64,000 nt of DNA from CAVTTH01 sp963737545 (GTDB lineage Bacteria > Verrucomicrobiota > Verrucomicrobiia > Chthoniobacterales > UBA10450), in NCBI GenBank assembly GCA_963737545.1, contig CAVTTH010000003.1:1426001-1490000 (forward strand). Reading direction: 5' to 3'. A model generated the notes under the pieces. It was not told the origin of the DNA. It did no database searches and worked only from the letters and a program-made list of their open reading frames with translations. This document shows positions 24,982-35,125 of this stretch, piece by piece (position 1 is the stretch's first letter; each line of letters begins with the position of its first letter). The position numbers were made by a program, and so were the translations under genes.

Positions 24982-27708
24982 ATGTCGCCCCTCATGGGAA
25001 ACGAAAACGGTAAAAGGAAAGTCCTTCTCATCGGTTGGGACGCCGCCGATTGGGAGCACATCAATCCGCTCCTGGAAGAGGGGCTTATGCCTGCGCTCGA
25101 CGGCCTGATCAATCGCGGCGTCATCGGCAACCTTGCGACGCTCCAGCCGATTCTCTCGCCCATGCTCTGGAACTCGGTCGCGACAGGAAAATTAGCCGAC
25201 AAACATGGCATCCACGGGTTCATCGAGCCGGACCTGAAGAACGGCGGGGCGCGGCCCTACACCAGCACGGCCCGGAAATGCAAAGCCCTTTGGAACATCC
25301 TCACCCAATCGAATCTGCGCAGCAATATTCTGGGTTGGTGGGCGAGCCATCCAGCCGAACCGATCAACGGTAATGTGGTCACAAACGCTTTCGGTGGGGT
25401 AAAGTTCGATCCCGAAATAGGTTGGGCGATTCCGCCTGGCACGGTGCATCCGGCAGAGAACGGACCGCATCTCGCCCACTTTAAGGTTTTTCCGAGCGAG
25501 CTCACGGAAGCGCATATCCTTCCGTTTATCCCAGATGCCGCAAAAATCGATCAGAAGAAGGACCGTCGACTGGAATCGTTCGCGAAGGTTTTGAGCGTCA
25601 ATGCCTCAATCCATGCCCTCGCCACCGTGTTAATGGACGCGGAGCCGGCGGATTTCACGGCGGTCTACTATGATGGTATCGACCACTTCTCACACGCTTT
25701 CATGCCCTATCACCCACCGCGCCTGGAATGGGTGCCCGAGGACGACTTCGAGATGTACAAAGGCGTCATCCGCGGCGCCTATCGCTTTCATGATCTGATG
25801 CTGGCGCGTCTGCTCGAGCTCGCCGGGCCGGAGACGACCGTCATTCTCTGCTCCGATCACGGCTTCGAGTCGGGCGCGCAACGTCCCCGGGGCACGCCGC
25901 GCGAGCCGGCGGGGCCGGCGATCTGGCACCGGCAATACGGCATTTTCGTGATTGCCGGGCCCGGGATCAAACAAGATGAGCGAATCTACGGTGCGAGCCT
26001 GATCGATATCGCGCCGACCGTTTTGACGTTATTCGATCTCCCGATCGGCGAAGACATGGATGGTCGCCCTTTGTTGGAGGTCTTCGAAACACCGCCGGAG
26101 GTCAAGACGATCCCGAGCTGGGAGAAAGTCCCGGGCGAATCTGGCATGCACTCGGGCGAGCAAGAGATGGATCGGCGCCAGGCCCAGGAATTGATGCAGC
26201 AATTTGCCGCGCTCGGCTACATCGAGGACCCAAACGCGGACAAGGAGAAGCAGCAGGAATCGGCTGATACCGAAGCAAAATACAATCTGGCGCGTCTTTA
26301 CCTGTGGAAAAATCGCCCGGATCAGGCCCTGCCGCTTCTGGCGGAAATTACGCGAAAACACCCGTGGGAAGATCGGTTCCTCATTCAATTGGTGGTTGCA
26401 TATTTTCAAGGCGGCTATCTCCGACAGGCGGAACAACTGCTCAGGAAGGCGTTCGATCTGGCAAAGCCCGTCAGCCCGATGGTGCCGCTCATGTGGGGAC
26501 GTATCAAGTTCAACCTCGGCGAATGGGAAGAGGGCCTGAAAAGCCTGCGCGTGGCTGAGGAAATGAATCCGAGGTTTCCGGGCGTTTACACTCAGATCGG
26601 CGACACCTACGTCAGGTTACTCCAGTGGGACAAAGCGAAAGTAGCTTACGAAAAGGCGATCGAATTGGATGAAGACAACGCTCTGGCCTACCAGGGACTG
26701 TCCACCGTTTATCGCCGGCGGGGGCTGAACCAGGAGACGGCGGATGCGGCCTTGCGCGCCGTGAGTCTGCTCCATCGGCTGCCCGTGGCGCATTTCAATC
26801 TCGGTGTCGCCATGGCGCGCTCCGGCGAGAACGAACGCGCGATTACCGCCTTTGAAACCGCGCTCCGGTTTCAACCCGATATGGTGAACGCGCATCGTTT
26901 CCTTGCCACTTTGTACGGGGGCGAGGGCGGGAATCCGAAAAAGGTAGCCCTGCATCGCCGCGAGATTGTTCGAATCGCTGGCAAGCGTGCGCCCCACAGT
27001 CAACGTGCCGACAAAAAACGTGAAAAACTTTTCGACCTGCCCGTTATCCCGAGTCGGGAAGAGCGGATGGCCACGCTCTTAAAAGAACGGCCCGATCCAA
27101 AGCCACCCGAGGAGGATTCCGGGAAAACATTCGTTTTGGTCTCCGGCCTTCCGCGGTCCGGAACCTCCGTCATGATGCAAATGCTCGAAGCAGGCGGTTT
27201 GAAAGTGCAGACCGATGGCGAACGCGCCGCCGATCTCGACAACCCGAAAGGCTATTACGAGTGGGAAGCCATCAAGCAGATTCCGAAGAATCCAAAATTA
27301 CTGGATGAGGAAGGATTGGAGGGGCGCGCGATCAAGTGCATCTCAATGCTTCTGCCGCATATGCCGCCCAAACACCGCTACAAAGTATTGTTCATGACCC
27401 GGCCAATCGAAGAAGTGGTCGTATCGCAGCAGGCGATGGTGAACCGTCTCGCGACCAAAGGCGCTGAACTCGACACCGAACAGTTACAGCGCGGGTTGAC
27501 TGCGCATCGTCACGAAATGTGTAACTGGCTCAGGTCCGCGCCTCATATGGAATGGATCGAAATCGATTACCCGACCCTGGTCAAAGATCCGCAACCGGTT
27601 GTCGCGCGGATCGTCGAGTTTCTCGGACCGGATCGCCTAACCACTCCGGAGAAAATGGCATCGGTAGTTGATGCGTCGCTCTATCGCCGCAAGCGCGACG
27701 CCATTTGA
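24982..27708 (+). CDS. AlkP phosphohydrolase - TPR - sulfotransferase fusion protein
   Basis: The protein has 908 residues. About 15-400 form an AlkP-superfamily domain (GWDAADW, YYDGIDHFSHAFM, CSDHGFESG, IWHRQYGIFVIAGPG, IDIAPTVLTLF). About 420-680 are TPR repeats (WDKAKVAYEKAIELDEDNALAYQGLS). About 714-905 are a PAPS-dependent sulfotransferase domain with 5'-phosphosulfate loop SGLPRSGTS and a later FMTRPIEEVVVSQ segment. It therefore probably couples phosphate-ester chemistry and sulfation. The expected nucleophile Thr is Asn64 (LWNSVATG). No signal peptide is present. An inner ATG at 24994 is an alternative start. Confidence 0.85.
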   Translation: MSPLMGNENGKRKVLLIGWDAADWEHINPLLEEGLMPALDGLINRGVIGNLATLQPILSPMLWNSVATGKLADKHGIHGFIEPDLKNGGARPYTSTARKCKALWNILTQSNLRSNILGWWASHPAEPINGNVVTNAFGGVKFDPEIGWAIPPGTVHPAENGPHLAHFKVFPSELTEAHILPFIPDAAKIDQKKDRRLESFAKVLSVNASIHALATVLMDAEPADFTAVYYDGIDHFSHAFMPYHPPRLEWVPEDDFEMYKGVIRGAYRFHDLMLARLLELAGPETTVILCSDHGFESGAQRPRGTPREPAGPAIWHRQYGIFVIAGPGIKQDERIYGASLIDIAPTVLTLFDLPIGEDMDGRPLLEVFETPPEVKTIPSWEKVPGESGMHSGEQEMDRRQAQELMQQFAALGYIEDPNADKEKQQESADTEAKYNLARLYLWKNRPDQALPLLAEITRKHPWEDRFLIQLVVAYFQGGYLRQAEQLLRKAFDLAKPVSPMVPLMWGRIKFNLGEWEEGLKSLRVAEEMNPRFPGVYTQIGDTYVRLLQWDKAKVAYEKAIELDEDNALAYQGLSTVYRRRGLNQETADAALRAVSLLHRLPVAHFNLGVAMARSGENERAITAFETALRFQPDMVNAHRFLATLYGGEGGNPKKVALHRREIVRIAGKRAPHSQRADKKREKLFDLPVIPSREERMATLLKERPDPKPPEEDSGKTFVLVSGLPRSGTSVMMQMLEAGGLKVQTDGERAADLDNPKGYYEWEAIKQIPKNPKLLDEEGLEGRAIKCISMLLPHMPPKHRYKVLFMTRPIEEVVVSQQAMVNRLATKGAELDTEQLQRGLTAHRHEMCNWLRSAPHMEWIEIDYPTLVKDPQPVVARIVEFLGPDRLTTPEKMASVVDASLYRRKRDAI

Positions 27709-27727
27709 GGAAGAAAACAAAGGGTAG

Positions 27728-27821
27728 ATTTTCCAATCCACTCGGCAGCGTCGAAATGGCCAGCAAACATCGCGGAACGCATTCAGGTGAATAGAATACC
27801 CCAAGCCGAGCGTTGATTAGT
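27728..27821 (+). pseudogene. Relic of the 3' end of an AlkP/TPR gene
   Basis: Beginning 20 bases after the stop of the preceding gene, the sequence closely matches 23953-24057, the last 30 or so codons and stop of the 22039 gene (ttccaatc.actcggc.gcgtcgaa...gccgagcgt.gatta). It carries a small deletion and is out of frame. It is a footprint of tandem duplication followed by replacement of the gene body. Confidence 0.75.
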
Positions 27822-27864
27822 ATTGCGCGGCTCTTTCAGGACACGTCAAGAATCCCCAATTTTT

Positions 27865-27893
27865 TTCTTGTTTCGCTGTTTTGTTCTGATAAT
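27865..27893 (+). promoter_or_regulatory. Candidate promoter of the third VPEP gene, near-leaderless
   Basis: TTCTTG-17-GATAAT is followed by 9 bases and the ATG at 27903. It is almost identical to 24161-24198, which supports it as a functional and duplicated control element. Confidence 0.55.
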
Positions 27894-27902
27894 TCTCCAC
27901 AC

Positions 27903-28571
27903 ATGAAGATGAAAAAGCTCCGCCGCACGAAGCCCCTTTCTCTCAGCAACTCGCGCTGGGCCGCCTACGCGACAGCCGGCGCCGCGACTGCGCTTGGTTG
28001 CGCTGCCACGACCGAAGAGGCCGTAGCCTCGATCCACTACAGCGGCCCGATCAACCAATTTTTCAGCGGAACTCAGGCTTATTTTCAATTGGATCAGCCG
28101 GGAGACTCTATTAATCCATTTCATACTGGCAGCTCCGGTGGCGGCATTGCCCTGTTCTTCATGTACGGGATCGCCGCCGGATCAGTAGCCGGGTTCGTGG
28201 CCGGCAGTTTCCAATACGCCTCGAAATTGGCTTCGGGAATAAACCTCAACAACTTCGCCAACTGGGTCGCCGGCGGCGGGACACTGGGATACCTCAGTGG
28301 TTACGCCAACAGCCAGTGGCTGACGCCGGGCACGGGATTCATCGGATTCAGGTTCGATAACGGTTCCGGTCTCCAGTATGGCTGGGCCCGTATCACCACT
28401 AATGGCGCGCCGGGAAACACCTTTACGCTCGTTGACTTTGCCTGGGGGGATCTCGGCGACCAAATCATGACTGGCCAGATACCGGAACCGGGATCGCTTG
28501 GGTTGCTCGCTCTAGGCGCCTTGGGATTGGGGGTCTGGCGGAAGCATCGCGCCAAAGCGCTCGCGGCCTAA
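27903..28571 (+). CDS. VPEP (PEP-CTERM-like) surface protein
   Basis: The 222-residue protein has the same plan as the 24199 protein. It has a basic start (MKMKKLRR), SRWAAYATAGAATALG, an ASIHYSG motif after the signal, a Gly-rich beta body (FIGFRFDNGSGLQYGWARI) and the tail IPEPGSLGLLALGALGLGVW then RKHRAK. The ATG at 27903 was chosen over 27813 because the duplicated promoter lies directly before it and the alignment with the paralogue starts here. It is exported and surface-anchored by analogy. Confidence 0.85.
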   Translation: MKMKKLRRTKPLSLSNSRWAAYATAGAATALGCAATTEEAVASIHYSGPINQFFSGTQAYFQLDQPGDSINPFHTGSSGGGIALFFMYGIAAGSVAGFVAGSFQYASKLASGINLNNFANWVAGGGTLGYLSGYANSQWLTPGTGFIGFRFDNGSGLQYGWARITTNGAPGNTFTLVDFAWGDLGDQIMTGQIPEPGSLGLLALGALGLGVWRKHRAKALAA

Positions 28572-28602
28572 GACAGGTCGAAGGCGAGACATATTCACAA
28601 AG

Positions 28603-28635
28603 ATGGCGGCCGCCACGGCCGCCATTTTGTTGTAC
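28603..28635 (+). terminator. Rho-independent terminator of the third VPEP gene
   Basis: ATGGCGGCC (28603-28611) pairs with GGCCGCCAT (28617-28625) around a 5-base loop, followed by TTTTGTTGT. Confidence 0.75.
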
Positions 28636-28681
28636 CTGGACCGTTGCAGCTGATCTGATTCTCTTCTATCACTGAACTCGA

Positions 28682-31399
28682 ATGACTGAGCCACCATCGA
28701 AACGAAAAGTCCTTCTCATCGGATGGGACGCAGCGGATTGGGAACACATTACACCGTTGCTCGAGGAAGGCCTGATGCCCACTCTTGAGGAACTCATTAA
28801 TCGCGGGGTGATGGGTAATCTGGCCACACTCCAGCCAATCCTTTCGCCAATGCTTTGGAACTCGGTCGCGACCGGCAAGTATGCCGACAAACACGGCATT
28901 CATGGTTTCATCGAACCCGATCCGATAAACGGCGGGGCCCGTCCTTACATGAGCATTTCACGTAAGTGCAAAGCTCTTTGGAATATCCTGACCCAATCTG
29001 GCCTGCGCAGTAATATCGTTGGCTGGTGGGCGAGTCATCCGGCTGAGCCGATTAATGGAACCGTGGTGACCAACGCATTTGGGGGAGTAAGATTTGATCC
29101 GGAGTACGGCTGGCGTATTCCTCCGGGAACGATTCATCCGGCCGAAAAAGGTGCGCTGCTGGCCCGCTTTAAGGTTTTCCCGTCAGAGCTAACTCAAGCG
29201 CATATTCTGCCGTTTGTCCCCGACGCCGCCAAGATTGACCAGACCATCGACAAGCGCCTTTCGTCTTTCGCCAAGATCCTGAGCGATGCGGCCTCGATCC
29301 ACTCGGTCGCGACTGTGCTGATGGAGACGGAGCCGTGGGATTTCACCGCAGTTTATTATGACGCGGTGGATCATTTCTCTCATGGTTTCATGCCATACCA
29401 CCCGCCAAAACTCGACTGGATTAAGGAAGAGGATTTTGATTTGTACAAGGGTGTCGTCCGTGGCGCCTATCGTTTCCACGACATGATGCTGGAGCGATTG
29501 CTTCAGCTTGCCGGTCCCGAAACCACCGTGATCCTCTGTTCAGATCACGGCTTTGAATCGGGGTCGCAACGGCCCCATGGAACGCCGCGCGAACCGGCTG
29601 GCCCCGCAGTCTGGCATCGGCAATACGGAATCTTCGTCATCGCTGGTCCCGGGATCAAACGCGACGAAAGAATTTACGGTGCGAGTTTGATTGATATCGC
29701 GCCCACCGTTCTCACGCTGTTCGGTCTGCCGGTTGGCGAGGATATGGACGGACGGCCGCTGCTCGAAGTGTTCGAGGTTCCTCCAAAGATCGAAACCATC
29801 CCGAGCTGGGAAACGCGTGGCGGCGACGCGGGCATGCATACCGGTGACAAACAAATCGATCGCGATCAGGCGCAGGAGCTGATGCAACAATTCGCCGCGC
29901 TCGGTTACATTGAAGATCCGGGAGCGGACAAGGAAAAACAGGCAGAATCGGCCGATATCGAAGGGAAATATAACATCGCACGGACCTATCAATGGAAAAG
30001 TGAACCTGATCGGGCAATGCCGTTGCTCGAGGAGATTGTGCGGCGACGGCCATGGGAGGATCGATTTCTCACGCAACTCGCATCTTGCTATCTCCAGAAT
30101 GGATATCTGCGCCAGGCGGAGTGTTTGATCTCGGCCATTTCGGATCATTCTGAGCCGTCAAACCCGGCAACAATGCTTCAACGGGCCAAGATAAAAATGG
30201 CGCGAGGCGATCTCGGAGGTGGACTACAGGACTTGCTCGCGGCCGAGGGAATGAACTTCCGGGTGCCGGGGATATACAACCAGATCGGTGACGCCTACGC
30301 CCGTTTGCTGCAATGGGAGAAAGCAAAGGGAGCATACGAAAAGGCGCTTTCCTTAGACGAAAATAACGCGCTCGCGCTTCAGGGACTGTCCAGCGTCTAT
30401 CGCCGGCAAGGCTTGAATCAGGAAACCTTTGATACGGCCCTGCAGGCAGTCAGTTTGCTCCACCGGTTGCCGATTGCGCACTTCAATCTTGGGGTGGCAC
30501 TGGCGCGCTCGGGTGAATCCGAGCGCGCAATCGTGGCTTTTGAAACGGCACTCCGGTTCCAGCCAAAGATGGTCAACGCGCATCGTTATCTCGCCACGCT
30601 CCATCGGAACAATGGCGGTGATAGCAAGAAAGCAGCTTTTCACCGGCAGGAAGCGGCGAGGATTATCCGGAGCCGGCCACGGACAAGAAGAGCTCCAACG
30701 AACCGGAGCGAGAAACTTTTCAATCTTCCGGAGATTCCGAGTCGCGAAGAGCGGCAACAAATCCTTTTGCGCGAGCGACCCGATCGCAAGCCGGACGACA
30801 AAAAATCCGGCAAGACCTTCGTGCTCGTATCCGGGCTGCCGCGTTCCGGCACATCGCTCATGATGCAGATGCTCGAAGCGGGCGGCGTTCCGTTGCTGAC
30901 TGATCACGAACGAGCCGCCGACGTGGATAATCCGAAAGGCTATTACGAGTGGGAACCGATAAAACAGATCGGCAGGAAACCGGGTTTGCTCGATGAGGAA
31001 GGCCTCGAGGGCCGGGCCATCAAATGCATCTCGATGTTACTCTCGAAAATGCCGACGAAACATGGCTACAAAGTCATCTTCATGACGCGTCCGATTGAGG
31101 AAGTGGTCGTATCGCAGCGCGCGATGGTGGACCGGCTCGCGACAAAAGGGGCTGAGCTCGATACCGAACAGTTGCAGCGCGGATTGACTGCGCATCGCCA
31201 TGAGATGCGGAGCTGGCTCAGGTCCGCGCCCCATATGGAATGGATCGAAATCGATTACCCGACCCTGGTCAAAGATCCGCAATCGGTTGTCGGGCGGATC
31301 GTCGAGTTTCTCGGGCCGGATCGCCTAACGACTCCGGAGAAAATGACGTCAGTCGTTGACGCTTCGCTTTATCGTCGCAAGCAAAGCGCGGCTTCGTGA
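28682..31399 (+). CDS. AlkP phosphohydrolase - TPR - sulfotransferase fusion protein, second copy
   Basis: This 905-residue paralogue of the 24982 protein has the same domain order: AlkP domain (GWDAADW near residue 16, YYDAVDHFSHGFM, CSDHGFESG, WHRQYGIF), TPR block and C-terminal sulfotransferase (SGLPRSGTSLMMQMLEAGG ... TRPIEEVVVSQ). The nucleophile position is again Asn (Asn60, LWNSVATG). The two copies differ at many silent sites but are almost identical in the last 120 coding bases, which suggests gene conversion. It overlaps the next sulfotransferase gene by 4 bases. The substrate is unknown. Confidence 0.85.
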   Translation: MTEPPSKRKVLLIGWDAADWEHITPLLEEGLMPTLEELINRGVMGNLATLQPILSPMLWNSVATGKYADKHGIHGFIEPDPINGGARPYMSISRKCKALWNILTQSGLRSNIVGWWASHPAEPINGTVVTNAFGGVRFDPEYGWRIPPGTIHPAEKGALLARFKVFPSELTQAHILPFVPDAAKIDQTIDKRLSSFAKILSDAASIHSVATVLMETEPWDFTAVYYDAVDHFSHGFMPYHPPKLDWIKEEDFDLYKGVVRGAYRFHDMMLERLLQLAGPETTVILCSDHGFESGSQRPHGTPREPAGPAVWHRQYGIFVIAGPGIKRDERIYGASLIDIAPTVLTLFGLPVGEDMDGRPLLEVFEVPPKIETIPSWETRGGDAGMHTGDKQIDRDQAQELMQQFAALGYIEDPGADKEKQAESADIEGKYNIARTYQWKSEPDRAMPLLEEIVRRRPWEDRFLTQLASCYLQNGYLRQAECLISAISDHSEPSNPATMLQRAKIKMARGDLGGGLQDLLAAEGMNFRVPGIYNQIGDAYARLLQWEKAKGAYEKALSLDENNALALQGLSSVYRRQGLNQETFDTALQAVSLLHRLPIAHFNLGVALARSGESERAIVAFETALRFQPKMVNAHRYLATLHRNNGGDSKKAAFHRQEAARIIRSRPRTRRAPTNRSEKLFNLPEIPSREERQQILLRERPDRKPDDKKSGKTFVLVSGLPRSGTSLMMQMLEAGGVPLLTDHERAADVDNPKGYYEWEPIKQIGRKPGLLDEEGLEGRAIKCISMLLSKMPTKHGYKVIFMTRPIEEVVVSQRAMVDRLATKGAELDTEQLQRGLTAHRHEMRSWLRSAPHMEWIEIDYPTLVKDPQSVVGRIVEFLGPDRLTTPEKMTSVVDASLYRRKQSAAS

Positions 31400-32007
31400 T
31401 CGGTCTTTCCATGGATCGCGAGATCATCACTATCGTGAGCGGCCTGCCGCGCTCGGGGACTTCGCTCATGATGCAGATGCTCGCGGCAGGTGGGATTCCA
31501 CCGCTCACTGACGATCTTCGGCCGGCCGACGAAAGCAATCCTCGAGGATATTTCGAATTCGATCCGGTGAAGCGACTGCGGACCGATCGCTCGTGGCTCG
31601 ATCAAGCGAGCGGTCGCGCAATCAAGGTCATCCATCTTCTCCTGCGCGAGCTGCCAATCGACGGCAAATACAACTACCGCGTTATCTTGATGCGTCGGCC
31701 AATCGAAGAAGTGCTGGCCAGCCAGCGCGCGATGCTCGAACGACAGGGGAAAGCCGCGGCAGCTGATTCTGTGCTCGCGAGGGTGTTCGCCAATCAGATG
31801 GAACAAGCGGAACAGTGGCTGGCTTCACAACCGGCGTTCTCTGTTTTGCCGGTGGCTCATTCCGCCATTCTCAAAACGCCGAATCTCGTCGCGAATGAGG
31901 TCAGCAATTTTCTCGGCGGCGGAATGAATGTCGCGGCGATGATCGACGTGGTGGATCCAAAATTATATCGGCAGCGCCAGGCGACAGCGGCAAACAAAGT
32001 TATTTGA
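31396..32007 (+). CDS. Stand-alone sulfotransferase-family protein
   Basis: The protein of about 200 residues corresponds to the sulfotransferase domain of the two fusion genes. It has the phosphosulfate loop SGLPRSGTSLMMQML, YFEFDPVKRL and LMRRPIEEVLASQRAML. By family it transfers sulfate from PAPS to an alcohol or sugar. GTG at 31396 overlaps the previous stop by 4 bases and gives coupling; ATG at 31411 (MDREIITIVSG) is also possible. Unlike the fusions, it lacks the conserved ETEQLQRGLTAHRHE-like stretch, so its acceptor may differ. Confidence 0.8.
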   Translation: MIGLSMDREIITIVSGLPRSGTSLMMQMLAAGGIPPLTDDLRPADESNPRGYFEFDPVKRLRTDRSWLDQASGRAIKVIHLLLRELPIDGKYNYRVILMRRPIEEVLASQRAMLERQGKAAAADSVLARVFANQMEQAEQWLASQPAFSVLPVAHSAILKTPNLVANEVSNFLGGGMNVAAMIDVVDPKLYRQRQATAANKVI

Positions 32008-32054
32008 ATCGCACTCTCGCCTCGCTCAAAGTGGCGGCAGGTCGCGAATTCATT

Positions 32055-33338
<1,284 letters not shown>

Positions 33339-33339
<1 letters not shown>

Positions 33340-33686
33340 TGGATCATCCGGGCTACGGCGATTTTCGAGCACGTCGCGAAGCCACGATCTGGCAGCGCCT
33401 GAATCGGGTCCTGCGTTTCCTACTAACGATTGCGGCCCTTCTTGTCATCGTCAGTCTCTTTCTGCCGCAGCATAAGAAACTGATGCAGAGCCGCCACGAA
33501 ATTGACGGCTTGCAAGCACAGGTCACAGCGCAGCGAATGCTTCTGTCCCGTCAAACGCGCGAAGTAAATTTACTGATGACCGATCCAACCTATTTGGAAA
33601 CGATCGCGCGCGATCGGCTCGACTTGATGAAGGAAGGCGAAACCATTTTCCGCCTCGAGCCTCAGCCGAACGCCAAGCAAAAGTAG
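33339..33686 (+). CDS. Septum formation initiator, DivIC/FtsB-like
   Basis: The 115-residue protein has a short cytoplasmic start, one membrane helix (LLTIAALLVIVSLFL, about residues 29-43) and a periplasmic coiled coil (LMQSRHEIDGLQAQVTAQRMLLSRQTREVNLLMTD), followed by the typical YLETIARDRLDLMKEGE segment. This is the plan of FtsB/DivIC, which joins FtsL and FtsQ in the division complex. The start is GTG, overlapping the eno stop by one base. Linkage of eno to ftsB is widespread in bacteria and supports the call. Confidence 0.88.
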
Positions 33687-33717
33687 TGAAGTGAGCGCTA
33701 CGGGCGTTCGGCGCGTT

Positions 33718-33863
33718 GTCATCCCGAGCCGCGCAGACGGCGAGGGACCTCGCAAGCGGTGATCGATTACGTACAGAACCTGTATGATCGTTAGCGAGTG
33801 GGGGAGGTTCCTTCGAAGGCTCAGGACAGGCTCTTCGGCGCGCTTCGCCTGCCTCAGGATGAC
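33718..33863. repeat. GTCATCCCGAGC...CTCAGGATGAC inverted repeat
   Basis: A longer member of the 5993-6085 family, with ends gtcatcccgagccgcgcagacggcgagggacctcgc and cgcctgcctcaggatgac. The gap between ftsB and prfB holds only this element and the prfB leader. Confidence 0.55.
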
Positions 33864-33939
33864 ACGTGCTGGAATAGTCCGTGTGCGCCTGGCCAGCAAC
33901 GCTTGTTGGCGGGCTCCGCTCGCGTTGTTATATTGTCGC

Positions 33940-35074
33940 ATGGCCAACGAAGTCCAGGAGATCGACCCGGCGGAATTGAAATCACGCGTGAGCGAATTGC
34001 GGAGGTTTCTTTGACGTCCCGAAACTTCAAGCGCAGCTAGCTGAACTCGAAGCGCGCATGGCCGCGCCCGATTTCTGGTCGAACCGCGAACGCGCCCAGA
34101 CCGATGTCGAGGAAGTCTCGCGTCTGCGTTCGCTGCTCAATCCGTTTGCGGAGTTGGAACGCGACACTGCGGATTTCGAAGCGTTGCAGGAACTCGCCAG
34201 CGAAGAATCCGATCTCGCCGCGCGTGCCACCGCCGAGAAGGAATTGATCGACGAGTACTCCCGCCTGACGCACAAGCTGGGGGAATTCGAATTACGCCAG
34301 TTTCTTTCCGGCGAAAACGATCGCGCCAATGCCTTCATCACGATTCACTCCGGCGCGGGCGGCACAGAATCGTGTGACTGGGCCGACATGCTCCTGCGCA
34401 TGTACCAGCGCTGGATCGAACGCAGCGGTTTCAAATCGCAAACCGTAGACATCCAGACGGGCGAAGAAGTCGGAATCAAATCTGCGACGCTGCTTGTCGC
34501 CGGCGAGTACGCGTACGGCTATTTGAATACGGAACGCGGGGTGCATCGGCTCGTGCGCATCTCGCCGTTCGATTCGAACAAACGGCGACACACTTCGTTT
34601 GCCAGCGTCGACGTCGTTCCAGAAATTGCGGACACGGCTCCGATCGAAATCAATCCGGCCGATCTCGATGTCGATACTTTCCGGGCCGGCGGCAAAGGCG
34701 GACAGAACGTGAACAAAGTGGAAACAGCAGTCCGCATCGTGCATCGGCCGACCGGAATTGTTGTCGCCTGTCAGGCCGAGCGGAGTCAGGGACGCAACCG
34801 CGAATTGGCGATCAAGATGCTCAAAGCCAAACTCTATCAGATCGAGCAGGACAAAAAGCGCGCCGAGATTGACCGGCAATACGGTGAGAAGGGCGACATC
34901 GCGTGGGGAAGTCAGATTCGGTCCTACGTCTTCCAGCCGTACCAGATGGTGAAAGATCACCGCACCGGCGCTGAAACAAGCAACGTCCAAGCGGTCATGG
35001 ACGGCGACATTGATCTGTTTATCCAGGCGAAGTTGCGCGGCCAGAAAGCGGCGAAGGGCGAGGAGCTGTTGTAG
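33940..35074 (+). CDS. prfB: Peptide chain release factor 2, with programmed +1 frameshift
   Basis: RF2 ends translation at UGA and UAA. The first 24 codons (MANEVQEIDPAELKSRVSELRRFL) end at a TGA (34012-34014). Reading continues in the +1 frame as DVPKLQAQLAELEARMAAPDFW through to the GGQ motif (RAGGKGGQNVNKVETAVR, which contacts the peptidyl-transferase centre) and a normal C-terminus, about 377 residues in all. The shift site is the standard autoregulatory one, so low RF2 favours the shift. The stop TAG lies in a palindromic repeat. Confidence 0.96.
34001..34015 (+). promoter_or_regulatory. prfB programmed +1 frameshift signal
   Basis: A Shine-Dalgarno-like GGAGG is followed by TTT and then CTT-TGA-C, with the same spacing as the E. 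coli prfB site (AGGGGG-TAT-CTT-TGA-C). The ribosome slips from CTT to the +1 frame when UGA termination is slow. Confidence 0.92.
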
Positions 35075-35125
35075 CGGCAGTCTCTGATTGTCGCTAATTT
35101 CGGCGATCAGAGATCGCCGCTACAA
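35069..35125. repeat. GTAGCGGCAGTC...GATCGCCGCTACAA inverted repeat
   Basis: This member of the 12018-12090 family fills the gap between the convergent prfB and SprT-like genes. It supplies the stop codons of both: TAG for prfB (35072-35074) and TGA for the SprT-like gene (35107-35109). Confidence 0.75.
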
